In this document: positions 44,446 through 54,532 of the stretch, one piece after another | How positions within the stretch are numbered: position 1 is the first letter of the stretch | Layout of the letters: each line of letters starts with the position of its first letter | The notes under the pieces: generated by a model | Told to the model about the DNA's origin: nothing | Database searches by the model: none | Seen by the model: only the letters and a program-made list of their open reading frames with translations | Origin: Polaromonas sp. CF318 | GTDB taxonomy: Bacteria > Pseudomonadota > Gammaproteobacteria > Burkholderiales > Burkholderiaceae_C | DNA: 64,000 nucleotides | NCBI RefSeq assembly: GCF_000282655.1 | Contig: NZ_AKIV01000138.1 | Location: 1-64,000, forward strand | Direction of reading: 5' to 3' | Made by a program: the position numbers and the translations under genes

Positions 44446-45117
44446 ATGACCCAAGACGAACTCAAAACCCTGGTCGGCCAGGCGGCCCTGCACTACGTGG
44501 AAGAAGGCAGCATTGTCGGCGTCGGCACCGGCTCCACGGTCAACAAATTCATCGACGCGCTGGCCACCATGAAGGACCGCATCGCGGGCGCGGTGTCCAG
44601 CTCGGTCGCCTCCACCGAGCGCCTGCAGGCGCTGGGCATCAAGGTCTTTGACGCGACCGAGGTCGATGAACTGGGCGTCTACATCGACGGCGCCGATGAA
44701 ATCGACCACGCAGGCTATATGGTCAAGGGCGGCGGCGCGGCGCTCACACGCGAAAAAATCGTGGCGGCGCAGTCGCGCAAGTTTGTCTGCATCGCCGACG
44801 AGTCCAAGCTGGTGGCAGCCCTGGGCAGCTTCCCGTTGCCGGTCGAGGTGATTCCCATGGCCGCCAAACGCATCGCGCGGCAGTTCGCGGCGCTGGGCGG
44901 CACGGCGACGCTGCGCCTGAAGGACGGCAAGCCGCTGGTGACCGACAACGGCCAGCACATCCTGGACGTGACAGGCCTGAAGATCACCGACCCGCTGGCC
45001 TTTGAATCCGAGGTCAGCCAGTGGCCGGGCGTGGTGACAGTGGGGGTGTTCGCCTTCCAGAAAGCCCATGTGTGCCTGCTGGGCACGCCCGGCGGCGTCA
45101 AGACGCTGGTGTTCTGA
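44446..45117 (+). CDS. rpiA: Ribose-5-phosphate isomerase A
   Basis: The 223-residue enzyme interconverts ribose-5-phosphate and ribulose-5-phosphate in the pentose phosphate pathway. Visible motifs are [15 protein letters not shown] (phosphate loop), [32 protein letters not shown] with the catalytic Asp/Glu region, and [15 protein letters not shown] with the catalytic lysine. I start at [11 protein letters not shown] (44446) because it matches the family; no clear Shine-Dalgarno is present. A strong bidirectional terminator follows. Confidence 0.95.
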   Translation: MTQDELKTLVGQAALHYVEEGSIVGVGTGSTVNKFIDALATMKDRIAGAVSSSVASTERLQALGIKVFDATEVDELGVYIDGADEIDHAGYMVKGGGAALTREKIVAAQSRKFVCIADESKLVAALGSFPLPVEVIPMAAKRIARQFAALGGTATLRLKDGKPLVTDNGQHILDVTGLKITDPLAFESEVSQWPGVVTVGVFAFQKAHVCLLGTPGGVKTLVF

Positions 45118-45138
45118 ACTTCCGGCTCCGCCCGGAAA

Positions 45139-45170
45139 GCAAAACGCCGGGTGGGAACCCGGCGTTTTGC
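45139..45170. terminator. Bidirectional terminator between rpiA and the DUF4124/glutaredoxin gene
   Basis: A perfect 14-bp stem, GCAAAACGCCGGGT paired with ACCCGGCGTTTTGC around GGGA, carries A and T runs in the stem base that serve both convergent transcripts. Confidence 0.85.
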
Positions 45171-45189
45171 ATTGGAGGAACGGAACTGC

Positions 45190-45858
45190 TTAAAACTTGA
45201 TGCCGGCCGGGTTGTCGGCTGCCGGCGGCGGCGGGGCGACCGGCGCGGCTGCGGGTGCCGCGGCGGTGCGGGCTGGGCCGCTACCCGTGGCCGATGGCGC
45301 GATGACGGCCACCAGGGGCGTGGCAGCCGGCGGGCGGTAGCTGGCCGGCAGCACCGAGGCGGGAGGATAGCCGGCGGCGTTCAGGAACTGGGTCCACTCC
45401 ACGTCGGAAAAGCCCTTGAGCTGCTGGCTGCCTATGGTGGCGAAGGGCAGCGAGGTGTCGCCGCTGAGCCGCTGCAGCGCCTTGAAATCCTCGCTGGTGA
45501 TGACCGTGCGCTCGGAAAACGGAATGCCGCGGTTGGTCAGCATGGACTTGGCGGTGGCGCAGGGGCCGCAGTCGTTGCCGGAATACAGGGTCACCGGGTA
45601 TTTGCTGGCGATTTGCCGCAGTTCGAAAGGAAGGCCGGTGGGCGCCGCGCCGCCGGCGCCCGCGCCGGGGGTGGCCGCGCTGACCTTGGCGCCGGCGGCC
45701 GCGGGCGGCGGCTGGTCGGAGAAGGTCACCTTGCCGTCGGGCCCGACGATGCGGTAGACCTGCTGGGCTTGCGCCAGGGTCGAAAAAAGACCGCCCGCGG
45801 CGATTGCCAGGGCCAGCAAAGCATGGGGCGCGAGGGATTTCACGGCATTGGTGTTCAT
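45190..45858 (-). CDS. Exported DUF4124 / glutaredoxin-like protein
   Basis: The 222 residues start with a signal peptide ending TLAQAQ. A short DUF4124 module follows (VYRIVGPDGKVTFSDQPPP), then a thioredoxin-fold glutaredoxin-like domain at ~85-165: VTLYSGNDCGPCATAKSML with a CGPC redox pair, and LPFATIGSQQLKGFSDVEW. A Pro/Ala-rich tail of ~55 residues completes it. Periplasmic disulfide exchange or cell-envelope redox sensing is likely, but no partner is evident. It is convergent with rpiA. Confidence 0.82.
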   Translation of the reverse strand: MNTNAVKSLAPHALLALAIAAGGLFSTLAQAQQVYRIVGPDGKVTFSDQPPPAAAGAKVSAATPGAGAGGAAPTGLPFELRQIASKYPVTLYSGNDCGPCATAKSMLTNRGIPFSERTVITSEDFKALQRLSGDTSLPFATIGSQQLKGFSDVEWTQFLNAAGYPPASVLPASYRPPAATPLVAVIAPSATGSGPARTAAAPAAAPVAPPPPAADNPAGIKF

Positions 45859-45970
45859 GGGTGTTCCAGTCGTCTCAGGTACGGGGTGGCGGAAAGAGCA
45901 AGCTCAAATCAAAAGGCAAGCTTAACGCAGGCCCTGGAAGTCTCACAACGTTTTAGGTGTTTTGACGGTG

Positions 45971-48031
45971 TCAGGCCATACCCTGATGACGCAGCAAAGC
46001 ATCAATCGAGGGTTCGCGGCCCCGGAAGGCCTTGAAAGACTCCATGGCCGGCCGGCTCCCGCCCGCCTCCAGGATGGCTTGGCGGTATTTCCGGCCGGTT
46101 TCCACCGTGACCGTGGTCTTGCCGCCATCGTCGCCCGACGGCGAGGGCGCGGCTGTAGCCGCTTCCTCGAAGGCGGCGTAGGCGTCGGCCGACAGGACTT
46201 CCGCCCATTTGTAGCTGTAATACCCGGCGGCGTAACCACCCGAAAATATGTGGCTGAAAGTATGCGCGGTGCGGCTGTAGGGCGGCGAGGGGATCACGGC
46301 GACTTCGCGGCGCACCTCGTTCAGCAGGCCCATGAGGTCGTCGGCCGGCTTGTGCGAGGTGTGCAGCAGCATGTCGAACAGCGAGAACTCGACCTGGCGC
46401 AGCGTCTGCATGCCGCTCTGGAAGTTCTTGGCCGCCAGCATCTTGTCGAACAGCGCGCGCGGCAGCGGCGCGCCGGTCTCGACATGCGCCGTCATGTGCT
46501 TGAGCACGTCCCATTCCCAGCAGAAGTTCTCCATGAACTGGCTGGGCAGCTCGACCGCGTCCCACTCGACACCGCTGATGCCGGAGACGTCGCGCTCGTT
46601 GACCTGGGTCAGCATGTGGTGCAGGCCGTGGCCGAATTCGTGGAACAGCGTGGTCACGTCGTCATGTGTGAGCAGTGCGGGCTTGCCGCCCACGCCCTCG
46701 GCGAAGTTGCAGACCAGGTGGGCGACCGGGGTTTGCAGCCGGCCGGTGTCGGGGCGCAGCCAGCGCGCGCGCACGTCGTCCATCCAGGCGCCGCCGCGTT
46801 TGCCGGTGCGGGCCGGCTGGTCGAGGTAGAACTGGCCGACGAGTTCGCCATTGCGTTCAATGCGGTAGAACTCCACGCCGGGCTTCCACACCGGGGCCGA
46901 ATCCTTGCGGATGGCGACTTCAAACAGGGTCTCGACGATCTTGAAGAGGCCCGCCAGCACCTTGGGCGCGGTGAAGTACTGCTTGACCTCCTGTTCGCTG
47001 AAGGCGTAGCGCGCTTCCTTGAGTTTTTCACCGACGTAGGCATAGTCCCAGGGCTGGAGTTCGGCCATGCCGAGCTGGCCGGCGGCGAAGGCGCGCAGGT
47101 CGGCCACGTCTTTTTCGGCGTAGGGGCGGGCGCGGCGCGCCAGGTCGCGCAAAAAAGTGATCACTTCGTCGGGCGACTGGGCCATCTTGGCGACTACCGA
47201 CACCTCACCGAAATTGCGGTAGCCCAGCAGCTGGGCTTCTTCCAGGCGCAGCGCGAGGATCTCTTTCATGATGGCGCTGTTGTCGAACTTGCTGAACTCG
47301 GGCGCGGCCTGGTCGCTGGCGCGTGTGGTGTAGGCCCTGTACAGGGTCTCGCGCAGCTTGCCGCTGGCGGCGAACTGCATGACGGGCAGGTAGCTCGGCA
47401 TCTTCAGGCTCAGGCGGTAGCCGGCCTTGCCTTCAGCCTCGGCCTGGGCGCGCGCCGTCTGCAGCACGTCGGCCGGGATGCCGGCGATTTCGGCTTCGGT
47501 GGCGTAGTAGGCGAAGGCGTCGGTCGCGTCCAGCGCGTTTTCGCTGAACTTCTGGCTCAGCTCGGCCTGGCGTTCCTGGATTTGCGCGAATCGCTCGCGG
47601 TCAGCGCCCTGCAGTTCGGCGCCCGAGAGCACAAAGTTGCGGATCGCATTCTTGTGGGCCTGGCGCTGCTCGGCGTTCAGGCTGGCGACGTCGATGGCCT
47701 TGTACTTGGCGTAGAGGCGCTCGTCGGCGCCCAGCCGGGTCCAGAACTCGGTCACGCGCGGCAGGGCGGCGTTGTAGGCGGCGCGCAGCTCGGGCGAGTC
47801 GGCCACGCTGTTGAGGTGGCTCACGGCGCCCCAGGCGCGGCCCAGGTTCTCGGTGGCGACGTCCAGCACGCGGGCGATGCCGGTCCAGGTGGCCGGGAAA
47901 TCCGGGGCGGTGACGGTTTCCAGGGCCGTATCCGCCTTGGCCATCAGGTCGTCGACGGCGGGGCCCACATGTTCGGGCTGGATACGGTCAAACAGGGGGA
48001 GGTCGGAAAAGTCGAGAAGGGGATTGGTCAT
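45971..48031 (-). CDS. prlC: Oligopeptidase A (M3 family zinc peptidase)
   Basis: The 686-residue cytoplasmic thimet-type oligopeptidase degrades short peptides, including cleaved signal peptides. The zinc site TTLFHEFGHGLHHML (HEXXH) and the downstream GVEWDAVELPSQFMENF glutamate region are intact. The N-terminal LDFSDLPLFDRIQPEHVGPA is typical of the family. The length agrees with E. coli PrlC (about 680). It is monocistronic, and the next gene upstream on the same strand, yhbY, lies 118 bp away. Confidence 0.95.
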   Translation of the reverse strand: MTNPLLDFSDLPLFDRIQPEHVGPAVDDLMAKADTALETVTAPDFPATWTGIARVLDVATENLGRAWGAVSHLNSVADSPELRAAYNAALPRVTEFWTRLGADERLYAKYKAIDVASLNAEQRQAHKNAIRNFVLSGAELQGADRERFAQIQERQAELSQKFSENALDATDAFAYYATEAEIAGIPADVLQTARAQAEAEGKAGYRLSLKMPSYLPVMQFAASGKLRETLYRAYTTRASDQAAPEFSKFDNSAIMKEILALRLEEAQLLGYRNFGEVSVVAKMAQSPDEVITFLRDLARRARPYAEKDVADLRAFAAGQLGMAELQPWDYAYVGEKLKEARYAFSEQEVKQYFTAPKVLAGLFKIVETLFEVAIRKDSAPVWKPGVEFYRIERNGELVGQFYLDQPARTGKRGGAWMDDVRARWLRPDTGRLQTPVAHLVCNFAEGVGGKPALLTHDDVTTLFHEFGHGLHHMLTQVNERDVSGISGVEWDAVELPSQFMENFCWEWDVLKHMTAHVETGAPLPRALFDKMLAAKNFQSGMQTLRQVEFSLFDMLLHTSHKPADDLMGLLNEVRREVAVIPSPPYSRTAHTFSHIFSGGYAAGYYSYKWAEVLSADAYAAFEEAATAAPSPSGDDGGKTTVTVETGRKYRQAILEAGGSRPAMESFKAFRGREPSIDALLRHQGMA

Positions 48032-48149
48032 GGCGTGTAGCTGTGGGCGGAAGCCTCAAATCTAAAGGCGGTTCCGTGCGGCCGGCAAGAAGAATGTCGC
48101 TATCGGGGTGATTGGCCCGGGGCCGTCGGCCGGCAGCCCGCAGTGGGTC

Positions 48150-48626
48150 TCAGCCCTGGGCGCTTTTCTTGACGCTTTTGAGCTGGGGTTTTTTGGCCCG
48201 CTTGACGGTGCCGCCCGGCGTGAGGCGCTGGTTGCCCAGCACGCGCAGGGTTTTGACCTCTGGCCGCTGGCCGTGGCGCGAGCTGTTCTTCAGCACCTTG
48301 ACGTCGCGCGGGCCGGGCATGCGGTCTTCGTTGACCTTTTTTTCCTTGGGCGGCATGGGGCGCCAAAGCACCAGCAGCTTGCCGATGTGCTGGATGGGCG
48401 CGGCATTGAGTTCGTCGGCCAGGGTCTGGAAGATCTCCTCGCGGCCGGCGCGGTCGTCCGACAGCACCCGCACCTTGATGAGCCCGTGGGCCTTGAGCGC
48501 CGCGTCGGTTTCCTTCTTGACGGCGGGTGTCAGCCCGTCGGAACCTATCATCACGACTGCATTCAGGTGGTGGGCATCGGCGCGGTGGTCCTTGCGCTGG
48601 GCGGGGGTAAGTTGTATTTGAGCCAT
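48150..48626 (-). CDS. yhbY: YhbY/CRS1-YhbY (CRM) domain RNA-binding protein
   Basis: The 158-residue protein begins MAQIQLTPAQRKDHRADAHH. It continues through the CRM domain: LNAVVMIGSDGLTPAVKKET, ALKAHGLIKVRVL and GKLLVLWRP, the last close to the GxxxVLYR signature. E. coli YhbY associates with 50S ribosomal precursors. A basic C-terminal extension of ~60 residues (KNSSRHGQRPEVK, GGTVKRAKKPQLK) is added. The start at 48626 gives the family N-terminus; the open frame continues much further upstream but is not coding there. It is divergent from rlmE by 42 bp. Confidence 0.9.
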   Translation of the reverse strand: MAQIQLTPAQRKDHRADAHHLNAVVMIGSDGLTPAVKKETDAALKAHGLIKVRVLSDDRAGREEIFQTLADELNAAPIQHIGKLLVLWRPMPPKEKKVNEDRMPGPRDVKVLKNSSRHGQRPEVKTLRVLGNQRLTPGGTVKRAKKPQLKSVKKSAQG

Positions 48627-48668
48627 GGCCCAATTATCGGGTGAGTCCGGGAGAGGACAATAGGCCCC

Positions 48669-49424
48669 ATGAAAGTAAATGCCAAGACCGGTTTCAAGCC
48701 CGGCGTCCAGACCGATGCCAAGGCCGCCGCCAAGGCGGCCGGCAAAACCGCCGTGAAGGCCGGCGGCAAGGGAAAAGTCAACAAGGCCTGGCTGCACGAG
48801 CACATCAACGATCCCTATGTGAAGCTCGCCCAGAAAGAGGGCTACCGGGCCCGCGCCGCTTACAAATTGAAGGAAATCGACGAAACCTTTGGCTTGGTCA
48901 AGCCGGGCGACTGCGTGGTCGACCTGGGCAGCACGCCCGGCGCCTGGAGCCAGTACGTGCGGCGCAAGCTGTCTCCCGCGGGCGCGGCGGCGGGCACGCT
49001 CAACGGCCGCATCATCGGGCTGGACCTGCTGCCCATGGAGCCGATTGAGGGCGTGACCTTTATCCAGGGCGATTTCCGCGAGGCCGAGGTGCTGCAGCAG
49101 CTGGAGGACACCCTGGCCGGCCCCGACGGCCAGGTCCAGGTGGACCTGGTGATTTCGGACATGGCGCCCAATCTCTCGGGCATCGAGTCGGCCGACGCGG
49201 CCCGTATCGCCCATTTGATAGAACTGGCCGTGGAATTCGCCCAAAACCGCATGAAACCGGACGGCACGCTGGTGGTCAAGCTGTTCCACGGCAGCGGCTA
49301 CGACCAGCTGGTCAAGCTGTTCCGCGATACCTTCAAGGTCGTCAAGCCGCTCAAGCCCAAGGCTTCGCGACCGGGCTCATCGGAAACCTTTCTGATAGGC
49401 CGGGGGCTGAAAAAGCGTGCCTAA
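48669..49424 (+). CDS. rlmE: 23S rRNA 2'-O-methyltransferase (RrmJ/FtsJ)
   Basis: The 251-residue SAM-dependent enzyme methylates U2552 of 23S rRNA in late 50S assembly. The K-D-K-E tetrad is present: Lys in [11 protein letters not shown], Asp in [10 protein letters not shown], Lys in [10 protein letters not shown] and Glu in [13 protein letters not shown]. The SAM loop reads [15 protein letters not shown]. About 40 N-terminal residues are an Ala/Lys-rich extension ([20 protein letters not shown]) absent from E. coli RlmE and reminiscent of histone-like repeats. It precedes ftsH, as in many gammaproteobacteria and betaproteobacteria. Confidence 0.94.
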   Translation: MKVNAKTGFKPGVQTDAKAAAKAAGKTAVKAGGKGKVNKAWLHEHINDPYVKLAQKEGYRARAAYKLKEIDETFGLVKPGDCVVDLGSTPGAWSQYVRRKLSPAGAAAGTLNGRIIGLDLLPMEPIEGVTFIQGDFREAEVLQQLEDTLAGPDGQVQVDLVISDMAPNLSGIESADAARIAHLIELAVEFAQNRMKPDGTLVVKLFHGSGYDQLVKLFRDTFKVVKPLKPKASRPGSSETFLIGRGLKKRA

Positions 49425-49546
49425 AGCCACGGACTTTCCCTTAATCCCGCTTTAAACCAGGGGCCGGGACCGGGTTAAGCTGTTTTGGCCCTTGAAAGGC
49501 CTAAAATCAGGCGCATGTGACTTTTGTTCTTACACCGGAGTAGTCC

Positions 49547-51469
49547 TTGAACAATCAGTGGTTTTCCAAAATTGCAATCTGGCTGGTGATCGCCATGGTG
49601 CTGTTCACCGTATTCAAGCAATTTGATACACGTGGCGGCGCCGGTTCCAACTACCTGGGTTACTCCGAGTTCCTGGAAGAAGTGCGCGGCAAGCGCATCA
49701 AGCAGGCGACCATCGCCGAAGGCCAGGGCGGCACCGAGATCTCGGCCACCACCGTGGACGACCGCAAGGTCCGCACCACAGCCACCTACCTGGACCGCGG
49801 CCTGGTCGGCGACCTGATCGCCAACGACGTCAAGTTCGACGTCAAGCCCCGCGAAGAAACCTCCCTCCTCACCTCGCTGCTGATCAGCTGGGGCCCGATG
49901 CTGCTGCTGATAGGCGTGTGGATCTACTTCATGCGGCAGATGCAGGGCGGCGGCAAGGGCGGGGCCTTCAGCTTCGGCAAGTCCAAGGCGCGCATGCTGG
50001 ACGAGTCCACCAACCCGGTCACCTTCGCCGACGTCGCGGGTTGCGACGAGGCCAAGGAAGAAGTCAAGGAAGTCGTCGATTTCCTCAAAGATCCGCAGAA
50101 ATTCCAGAAGCTGGGCGGCCGCATTCCGCGTGGCCTGTTGCTGGTCGGCCCCCCGGGCACCGGCAAGACCCTGCTGGCCAAGGGCATCGCCGGCGAGGCC
50201 AAAGTGCCTTTCTTCTCGATTTCCGGCTCCGACTTCGTTGAAATGTTCGTCGGCGTGGGCGCGGCCCGCGTGCGCGACATGTTCGAGAACGCCAAGAAAA
50301 ACGCCCCCTGCATCATCTTCATCGATGAAATCGACGCGGTCGGCCGCCAGCGCGGCGCCGGCCTGGGCGGCGGTAACGACGAACGCGAGCAGACCTTGAA
50401 CCAGATGCTGGTCGAGATGGACGGCTTTGAAACCAATGTCGGCGTGATCGTGGTGGCCGCCACCAACCGCCCGGACATTCTGGACGCCGCCTTGCTGCGT
50501 CCCGGCCGCTTCGACCGCCAGGTCTATGTGACGCTGCCCGACATCCGCGGCCGCGAGCAGATCCTCAATGTGCACATGCGCAAGGTGCCGCTCGGCCAGG
50601 ACGTGAACGCCAGCGTGATCGCACGCGGCACGCCCGGCATGTCCGGCGCCGACCTCGCCAACCTCTGCAACGAAGCCGCCCTGATGGCCGCGCGCCGCAA
50701 CGCGCGCACCGTCGAGATGCAGGACTTCGAAAAAGCCAAGGACAAGATCCTCATGGGCCCAGAACGCAAGAGCATGGTCATGCCCGAGGAAGAGCGCCGC
50801 AACACGGCCTACCACGAGTCCGGCCACGCGCTGCTCGGCAAGATGCTGCCCAAGTGCGACCCGGTCCACAAGGTCACCATCATCCCGCGCGGCCGCGCGC
50901 TGGGTGTGACCATGAGCCTGCCCGCGCAGGACCGTTACAGCTACGACCGCGAGTACATGCTGAGCCAGATCAGCATGCTGTTCGGCGGCCGCATCGCCGA
51001 GGAAGTCTTCATGAACCAGATGACGACCGGCGCCAGCAACGACTTTGAGCGCGCCACCGCGCTGGCCCGCGACATGGTCACGCGTTACGGCATGACCGAG
51101 GCCCTGGGCCCCATGGTTTACGCCGAGAACGAAGGCGAGGTCTTCCTGGGCCGCTCGGTCACCAAGACCAACAACATGAGCGAGTCGACCCTGCAAAAAG
51201 TCGACGGCGAAGTGCGCCGCATCATCGACCAGCAATACGCCCTGGCGCGCAGGCTGATCGAGGAGAACCAGGACAAGATGCACGCCATGGCCAAGGCCTT
51301 GCTCGAATGGGAAACCATAGACGGCGACCAGCTTGACGACATCATGGCCGGCAAGGAGCCGCGCCCGCCCAAGGACTGGACGCCGCGCAACTCTTCCGTC
51401 GGCGGTGGCGGCGGCCCCTCGGGCGGCACGCCGGCCGTCAGCGCCGACCCGGCACCCACGGTGGCCTGA
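49547..51469 (+). CDS. ftsH: ATP-dependent membrane zinc protease FtsH
   Basis: The 640-residue AAA+ protease starts with TTG preceded by GGAG, giving [14 protein letters not shown]. Two membrane helices (about residues 8-25 and 102-122) flank a small periplasmic domain. Walker A GPPGTGKT (about 200-208), Walker [13 protein letters not shown] and the second region of homology [19 protein letters not shown] form the ATPase. HESGH near residue 422 binds zinc, with the third ligand expected downstream. It degrades membrane and regulatory proteins, including LpxC in relatives. A Gly/Pro-rich tail ends the protein. Confidence 0.97.
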   Translation: MNNQWFSKIAIWLVIAMVLFTVFKQFDTRGGAGSNYLGYSEFLEEVRGKRIKQATIAEGQGGTEISATTVDDRKVRTTATYLDRGLVGDLIANDVKFDVKPREETSLLTSLLISWGPMLLLIGVWIYFMRQMQGGGKGGAFSFGKSKARMLDESTNPVTFADVAGCDEAKEEVKEVVDFLKDPQKFQKLGGRIPRGLLLVGPPGTGKTLLAKGIAGEAKVPFFSISGSDFVEMFVGVGAARVRDMFENAKKNAPCIIFIDEIDAVGRQRGAGLGGGNDEREQTLNQMLVEMDGFETNVGVIVVAATNRPDILDAALLRPGRFDRQVYVTLPDIRGREQILNVHMRKVPLGQDVNASVIARGTPGMSGADLANLCNEAALMAARRNARTVEMQDFEKAKDKILMGPERKSMVMPEEERRNTAYHESGHALLGKMLPKCDPVHKVTIIPRGRALGVTMSLPAQDRYSYDREYMLSQISMLFGGRIAEEVFMNQMTTGASNDFERATALARDMVTRYGMTEALGPMVYAENEGEVFLGRSVTKTNNMSESTLQKVDGEVRRIIDQQYALARRLIEENQDKMHAMAKALLEWETIDGDQLDDIMAGKEPRPPKDWTPRNSSVGGGGGPSGGTPAVSADPAPTVA

Positions 51470-51489
51470 AGCCGGGTGATGAACACAAT

Positions 51490-51537
51490 GTGACTGCCGG
51501 GCAGTCACTACAACCGGGGCCAGTCCCCGGTTTTTTA
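51490..51537 (+). terminator. Tandem hairpins and terminator after ftsH
   Basis: GTGACTGC-CGG-GCAGTCAC (51490-51508) is followed four bases later by AACCGGGG-CCAGT-CCCCGGTT (51512-51532) and a TTTTTT run. The second hairpin is a classic intrinsic terminator; the first may stabilise the ftsH mRNA 3' end. Confidence 0.88.
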
Positions 51538-51553
51538 TTTCCGAGGACAAACC

Positions 51554-52411
51554 ATGATCTGGCAAACCTCCCGCTTCCAAATCGACCTCGCCAGGCCCCG
51601 CGTCATGGGCATCGTCAACGTCACGCCCGATTCTTTTTCGGACGGCGGCAAGTATTTCAGTGACGGCAGCGGCTTTGCCGGCGTGTTCGCCCATTGCGAA
51701 AAACTGCTCAAGGACGGCGCCGACATGCTGGACATAGGCGGCGAGTCCACGCGCCCCGGTGCGCCGCCGGTGCCGCTGGAGGAAGAGCTCGCGCGCGTGC
51801 TGCCCGTGGTGCGCCATGCGGCCACGCTGGGCGTGCCGCTGTCCGTGGACACCTACAAGCCCGAGGTCATGCAGGCCGTGCTGGACCTGGGCGCCGACGT
51901 CATCAACGACATCTGGGCCCTGCGCAAACCCGGCGCGATGGAAGCCGTCGCCAAACACCCGAATTGCGGCGTCTGCCTCATGCACATGCACCGTGAGCCG
52001 CAGACCATGCAGGTCGCGCCCATGGAGGGCGACGTGGTGCCGCAGGTGCGCGACTTCCTCGAAGCCGCCGCGGCCGGCCTGCTGGCCGCCGGCGTCGCCA
52101 GGTCGCGCATCGTGCTTGACGTGGGCATAGGCTTTGGCAAGACCGTGGCGCAGAACTTCGCGCTGCTGGCGCGCCAGCGGGAGTTTCTCGCCGCCGGCTA
52201 CCCGCTGCTGGCCGCCTGGTCGCGCAAGTCGTCCCTGGCCGCCGTCACCAGCACCTCGCTGGCCGCCGTGGCCCAGCTCGACGTGGCCGACCGCATGGTG
52301 CCCAGCGTCGCGGCGGCCCTGCTGGCCGTGGACCGCGGTGCGCGCATTGTGCGTGTGCATGACGTCAAGGAAACGGTACAAGCTCTTAAGGTGTGGTCGG
52401 CCGCGCGTTGA
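51554..52411 (+). CDS. folP: Dihydropteroate synthase
   Basis: The 285-residue folate enzyme joins p-aminobenzoate to hydroxymethyldihydropterin pyrophosphate and is the target of sulfonamides. Visible signatures are GIVNVTPDSFSDGG, ADMLDIGGESTRPGA, DTYKPEVMQ, NDIWALRKPG, LDVGIGFGKT and SRKSSLAA. The sequence looks like an ordinary chromosomal FolP, not a Sul-type resistance enzyme. It is 86 bp upstream of glmM in the conserved ftsH-folP-glmM order, after the ftsH terminator. Confidence 0.96.
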   Translation: MIWQTSRFQIDLARPRVMGIVNVTPDSFSDGGKYFSDGSGFAGVFAHCEKLLKDGADMLDIGGESTRPGAPPVPLEEELARVLPVVRHAATLGVPLSVDTYKPEVMQAVLDLGADVINDIWALRKPGAMEAVAKHPNCGVCLMHMHREPQTMQVAPMEGDVVPQVRDFLEAAAAGLLAAGVARSRIVLDVGIGFGKTVAQNFALLARQREFLAAGYPLLAAWSRKSSLAAVTSTSLAAVAQLDVADRMVPSVAAALLAVDRGARIVRVHDVKETVQALKVWSAAR

Positions 52412-52497
52412 GGTTTTGGCTGACAGCCGGGCAGGGCGGCGCGCCCTAAAATAGCCCCACATTTGCAGAACAACAAGCTCCACAGGGACAAAACCCC

Positions 52498-53829
52498 ATG
52501 ACCAGAAAATACTTCGGCACCGACGGCATTCGCGGCACGGTGGGCCAGCCGCCCATCACCCCCGACTTTGTGCTGCGCCTGGCCCATGCCGTGGGCCGCG
52601 TGCTGCGCAAGACCGAATCCCGCCCCACGGTGCTGATAGGCAAGGACACGCGCATCTCGGGCTACATGCTCGAAAGCGCGCTCGAATCGGGCTTTAACTC
52701 CGCCGGCGTCGACGTCGTGCTGCTGGGCCCCCTGCCCACGCCGGGCGTGGCCTACCTCACGCGGGCGCAGCGCGCCAGCCTGGGCGTGGTCATCAGCGCC
52801 AGCCACAACGCCTACCCCGACAACGGCATCAAGTTCTTCAGCGCCCAGGGCACCAAGCTCGACGACGCCTGGGAGCTCGCCGTCGAAGCCGCCCTTGAAG
52901 AGCCGCCCGTCTGGGCCGACTCGGCCACCTTGGGCAAGGCACGCCGCCTGGACGACGCGGCCGGCCGCTACACCGAATTCTGCAAAAGCACGTTTGCCAA
53001 CGACCTCACGCTCAAGGGCCTGAAGATCGTCGTCGACGGCGCCCACGGTGCGGCCTACCATATCGCGCCCATGGTGTTCCATGAACTGGGGGCCGAGGTC
53101 ATCGCCATAGGTTGCGCACCCGACGGCCTGAACATCAACCACGAAGTCGGCGCCACGCATCCCGAGGCGCTGATCAAGGCCGTCAAGGCCAACAAGGCCC
53201 ACTACGGCATCGCGCTGGACGGCGACGCCGACCGCCTGCAGATGGTGGACGCCGACGGCCGCCTCTTCAACGGCGACGAAGTGCTTTTCCTCATGGTCAA
53301 CGAACGCCTGGCGCGCGGCGAAAAAGTGCCGGGCACCGTCGGCACGCTGATGACCAATATGGCCGTGGAGGTCGCGCTCAAGAAGAAGGGCGTGGAGTTC
53401 GTGCGCGCCAAGGTCGGCGACCGCTACGTGCTCGAAGAACTCGACAAGCGCGGCTGGCTGCTGGGCGGCGAGGGATCCGGCCATCTGCTGGCGCTCGACA
53501 AGCACACCACCGGCGACGGCCTGATCAGCGCGCTGCAGGTGCTGCAGGCCTGCGTGCGCAGCGGCAAGACCATTGCCCAGCTGCTCAGCGAGGTCGTGCT
53601 GTTTCCGCAGACCTTGATCAACGTGCGCCTCAAGCCCGGCCAGGACTGGAAAAGCAGCAAACCCCTGGCCGACATGAGCAAAACCGTGGAAGCCGAACTC
53701 GGCGACACCGGTCGCCTGCTGATACGCGCCAGCGGCACCGAGCCGCTGCTGCGCGTGATGGTCGAGGCCCGCGACGCGGCCCAGGCCAAACGCTGCGCCG
53801 AGCGTGTGGCGGACACGGTGCGGTCCTGA
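52498..53829 (+). CDS. glmM: Phosphoglucosamine mutase
   Basis: The 443-residue enzyme converts glucosamine-6-phosphate to glucosamine-1-phosphate for peptidoglycan and lipopolysaccharide synthesis. The N-terminus [15 protein letters not shown], the phosphoserine loop [14 protein letters not shown], the Mg loop ALDGDADRL, the sugar loop GEGSGHL and the phosphate-binding [15 protein letters not shown] all match the family. It follows folP as the last gene of the housekeeping block and is convergent with the DUF6151 gene. Confidence 0.97.
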   Translation: MTRKYFGTDGIRGTVGQPPITPDFVLRLAHAVGRVLRKTESRPTVLIGKDTRISGYMLESALESGFNSAGVDVVLLGPLPTPGVAYLTRAQRASLGVVISASHNAYPDNGIKFFSAQGTKLDDAWELAVEAALEEPPVWADSATLGKARRLDDAAGRYTEFCKSTFANDLTLKGLKIVVDGAHGAAYHIAPMVFHELGAEVIAIGCAPDGLNINHEVGATHPEALIKAVKANKAHYGIALDGDADRLQMVDADGRLFNGDEVLFLMVNERLARGEKVPGTVGTLMTNMAVEVALKKKGVEFVRAKVGDRYVLEELDKRGWLLGGEGSGHLLALDKHTTGDGLISALQVLQACVRSGKTIAQLLSEVVLFPQTLINVRLKPGQDWKSSKPLADMSKTVEAELGDTGRLLIRASGTEPLLRVMVEARDAAQAKRCAERVADTVRS

Positions 53830-53851
53830 GCGTGGCTCAGCGATTGAAGAT

Positions 53852-54448
53852 CTAAACCGCCTGCATCAGGCGGGCCCGCTCGTCCGGCGTAAGCACCTTG
53901 GGCGAGACCCGTGGCGCCCCCGTCTCCGGGTCAAAAAAGGGCGTCTTCCTGTAGCTGCCATCCAGCCTGGCGCGCACCAGCCTGCCCATGAACTGGAGGA
54001 TGGCCATCGTGGTGCTGAACGCCATGGCCTTGGGCGTGCCCTTGGCGCTTTTCATGCCGACCCGCATGCGCACCGGGCCGAAAGCGCTGTCCAGGCTGGT
54101 CGATGGATCTTGCAGGCAGTTATGCAACAGCCCGACATGCGAAACCTTGAAGTCGCGCGAGGTGTTGCCGATGGGCGTGTTGCAGCAGCTCGCATACCAG
54201 CGCAGCATGCCTTTGTCGCTGAGCGACATGCAGGTCAGTTTCTCCACGCCTTGGGTGAAGCTGACGTATTGGGGCAGCGTGGCGACCACATCCGACCCGC
54301 CCATCTCATCGAGGATCTCGTCGGCCTTGCCCAGGAAGTGGGCGTAAGCCTGGCAGTCCTTGCAATAGCAGACGCCGCGGCACACCGATTCGGTGTGGCT
54401 GACATGGCCTTGGAGGGTGCCGCATTGGCAGCGCAGGGGGTGGGTCAT
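53852..54448 (-). CDS. Cysteine-rich GFA-like (DUF6151-type) protein
   Basis: The 198-residue protein begins MTHPLRCQCGTLQGHVSH, then VCRGVCYCKDCQAYAHFL and WYASCCNTPIGNT. The CxC...CxxC...CC spacing resembles zinc-binding glutathione-dependent formaldehyde-activating (GFA) proteins and the related DUF6151 group. The C-terminal half has RMRVGMKSAKGTPKAM and RKTPFFDPETGAPRVSPKVL. Metal binding is likely; an S-hydroxymethylglutathione reaction is possible but not shown. It is monocistronic and convergent with glmM. Confidence 0.7.
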   Translation of the reverse strand: MTHPLRCQCGTLQGHVSHTESVCRGVCYCKDCQAYAHFLGKADEILDEMGGSDVVATLPQYVSFTQGVEKLTCMSLSDKGMLRWYASCCNTPIGNTSRDFKVSHVGLLHNCLQDPSTSLDSAFGPVRMRVGMKSAKGTPKAMAFSTTMAILQFMGRLVRARLDGSYRKTPFFDPETGAPRVSPKVLTPDERARLMQAV

Positions 54449-54532
54449 GGGGAAACTCGCTGGTTTTGCTCTACGTTAAACAATATGGTCCTCGTCCGAA
54501 CAGAAGGCATATCTTTTACTCAAAACCGTCCG

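Noticed and set aside
45962-48040. Long plus-strand open frame opposite prlC
   Set aside because: The minus strand encodes a complete M3 oligopeptidase with HEFGH; the plus frame lacks motifs.
49475-52483. Very long open frame on the minus strand opposite ftsH and folP
   Set aside because: It is a shadow of high-GC codon bias; it reads antisense to two unmistakable housekeeping genes, is His/Gly/Ala/Arg-rich and has no recognisable motif.
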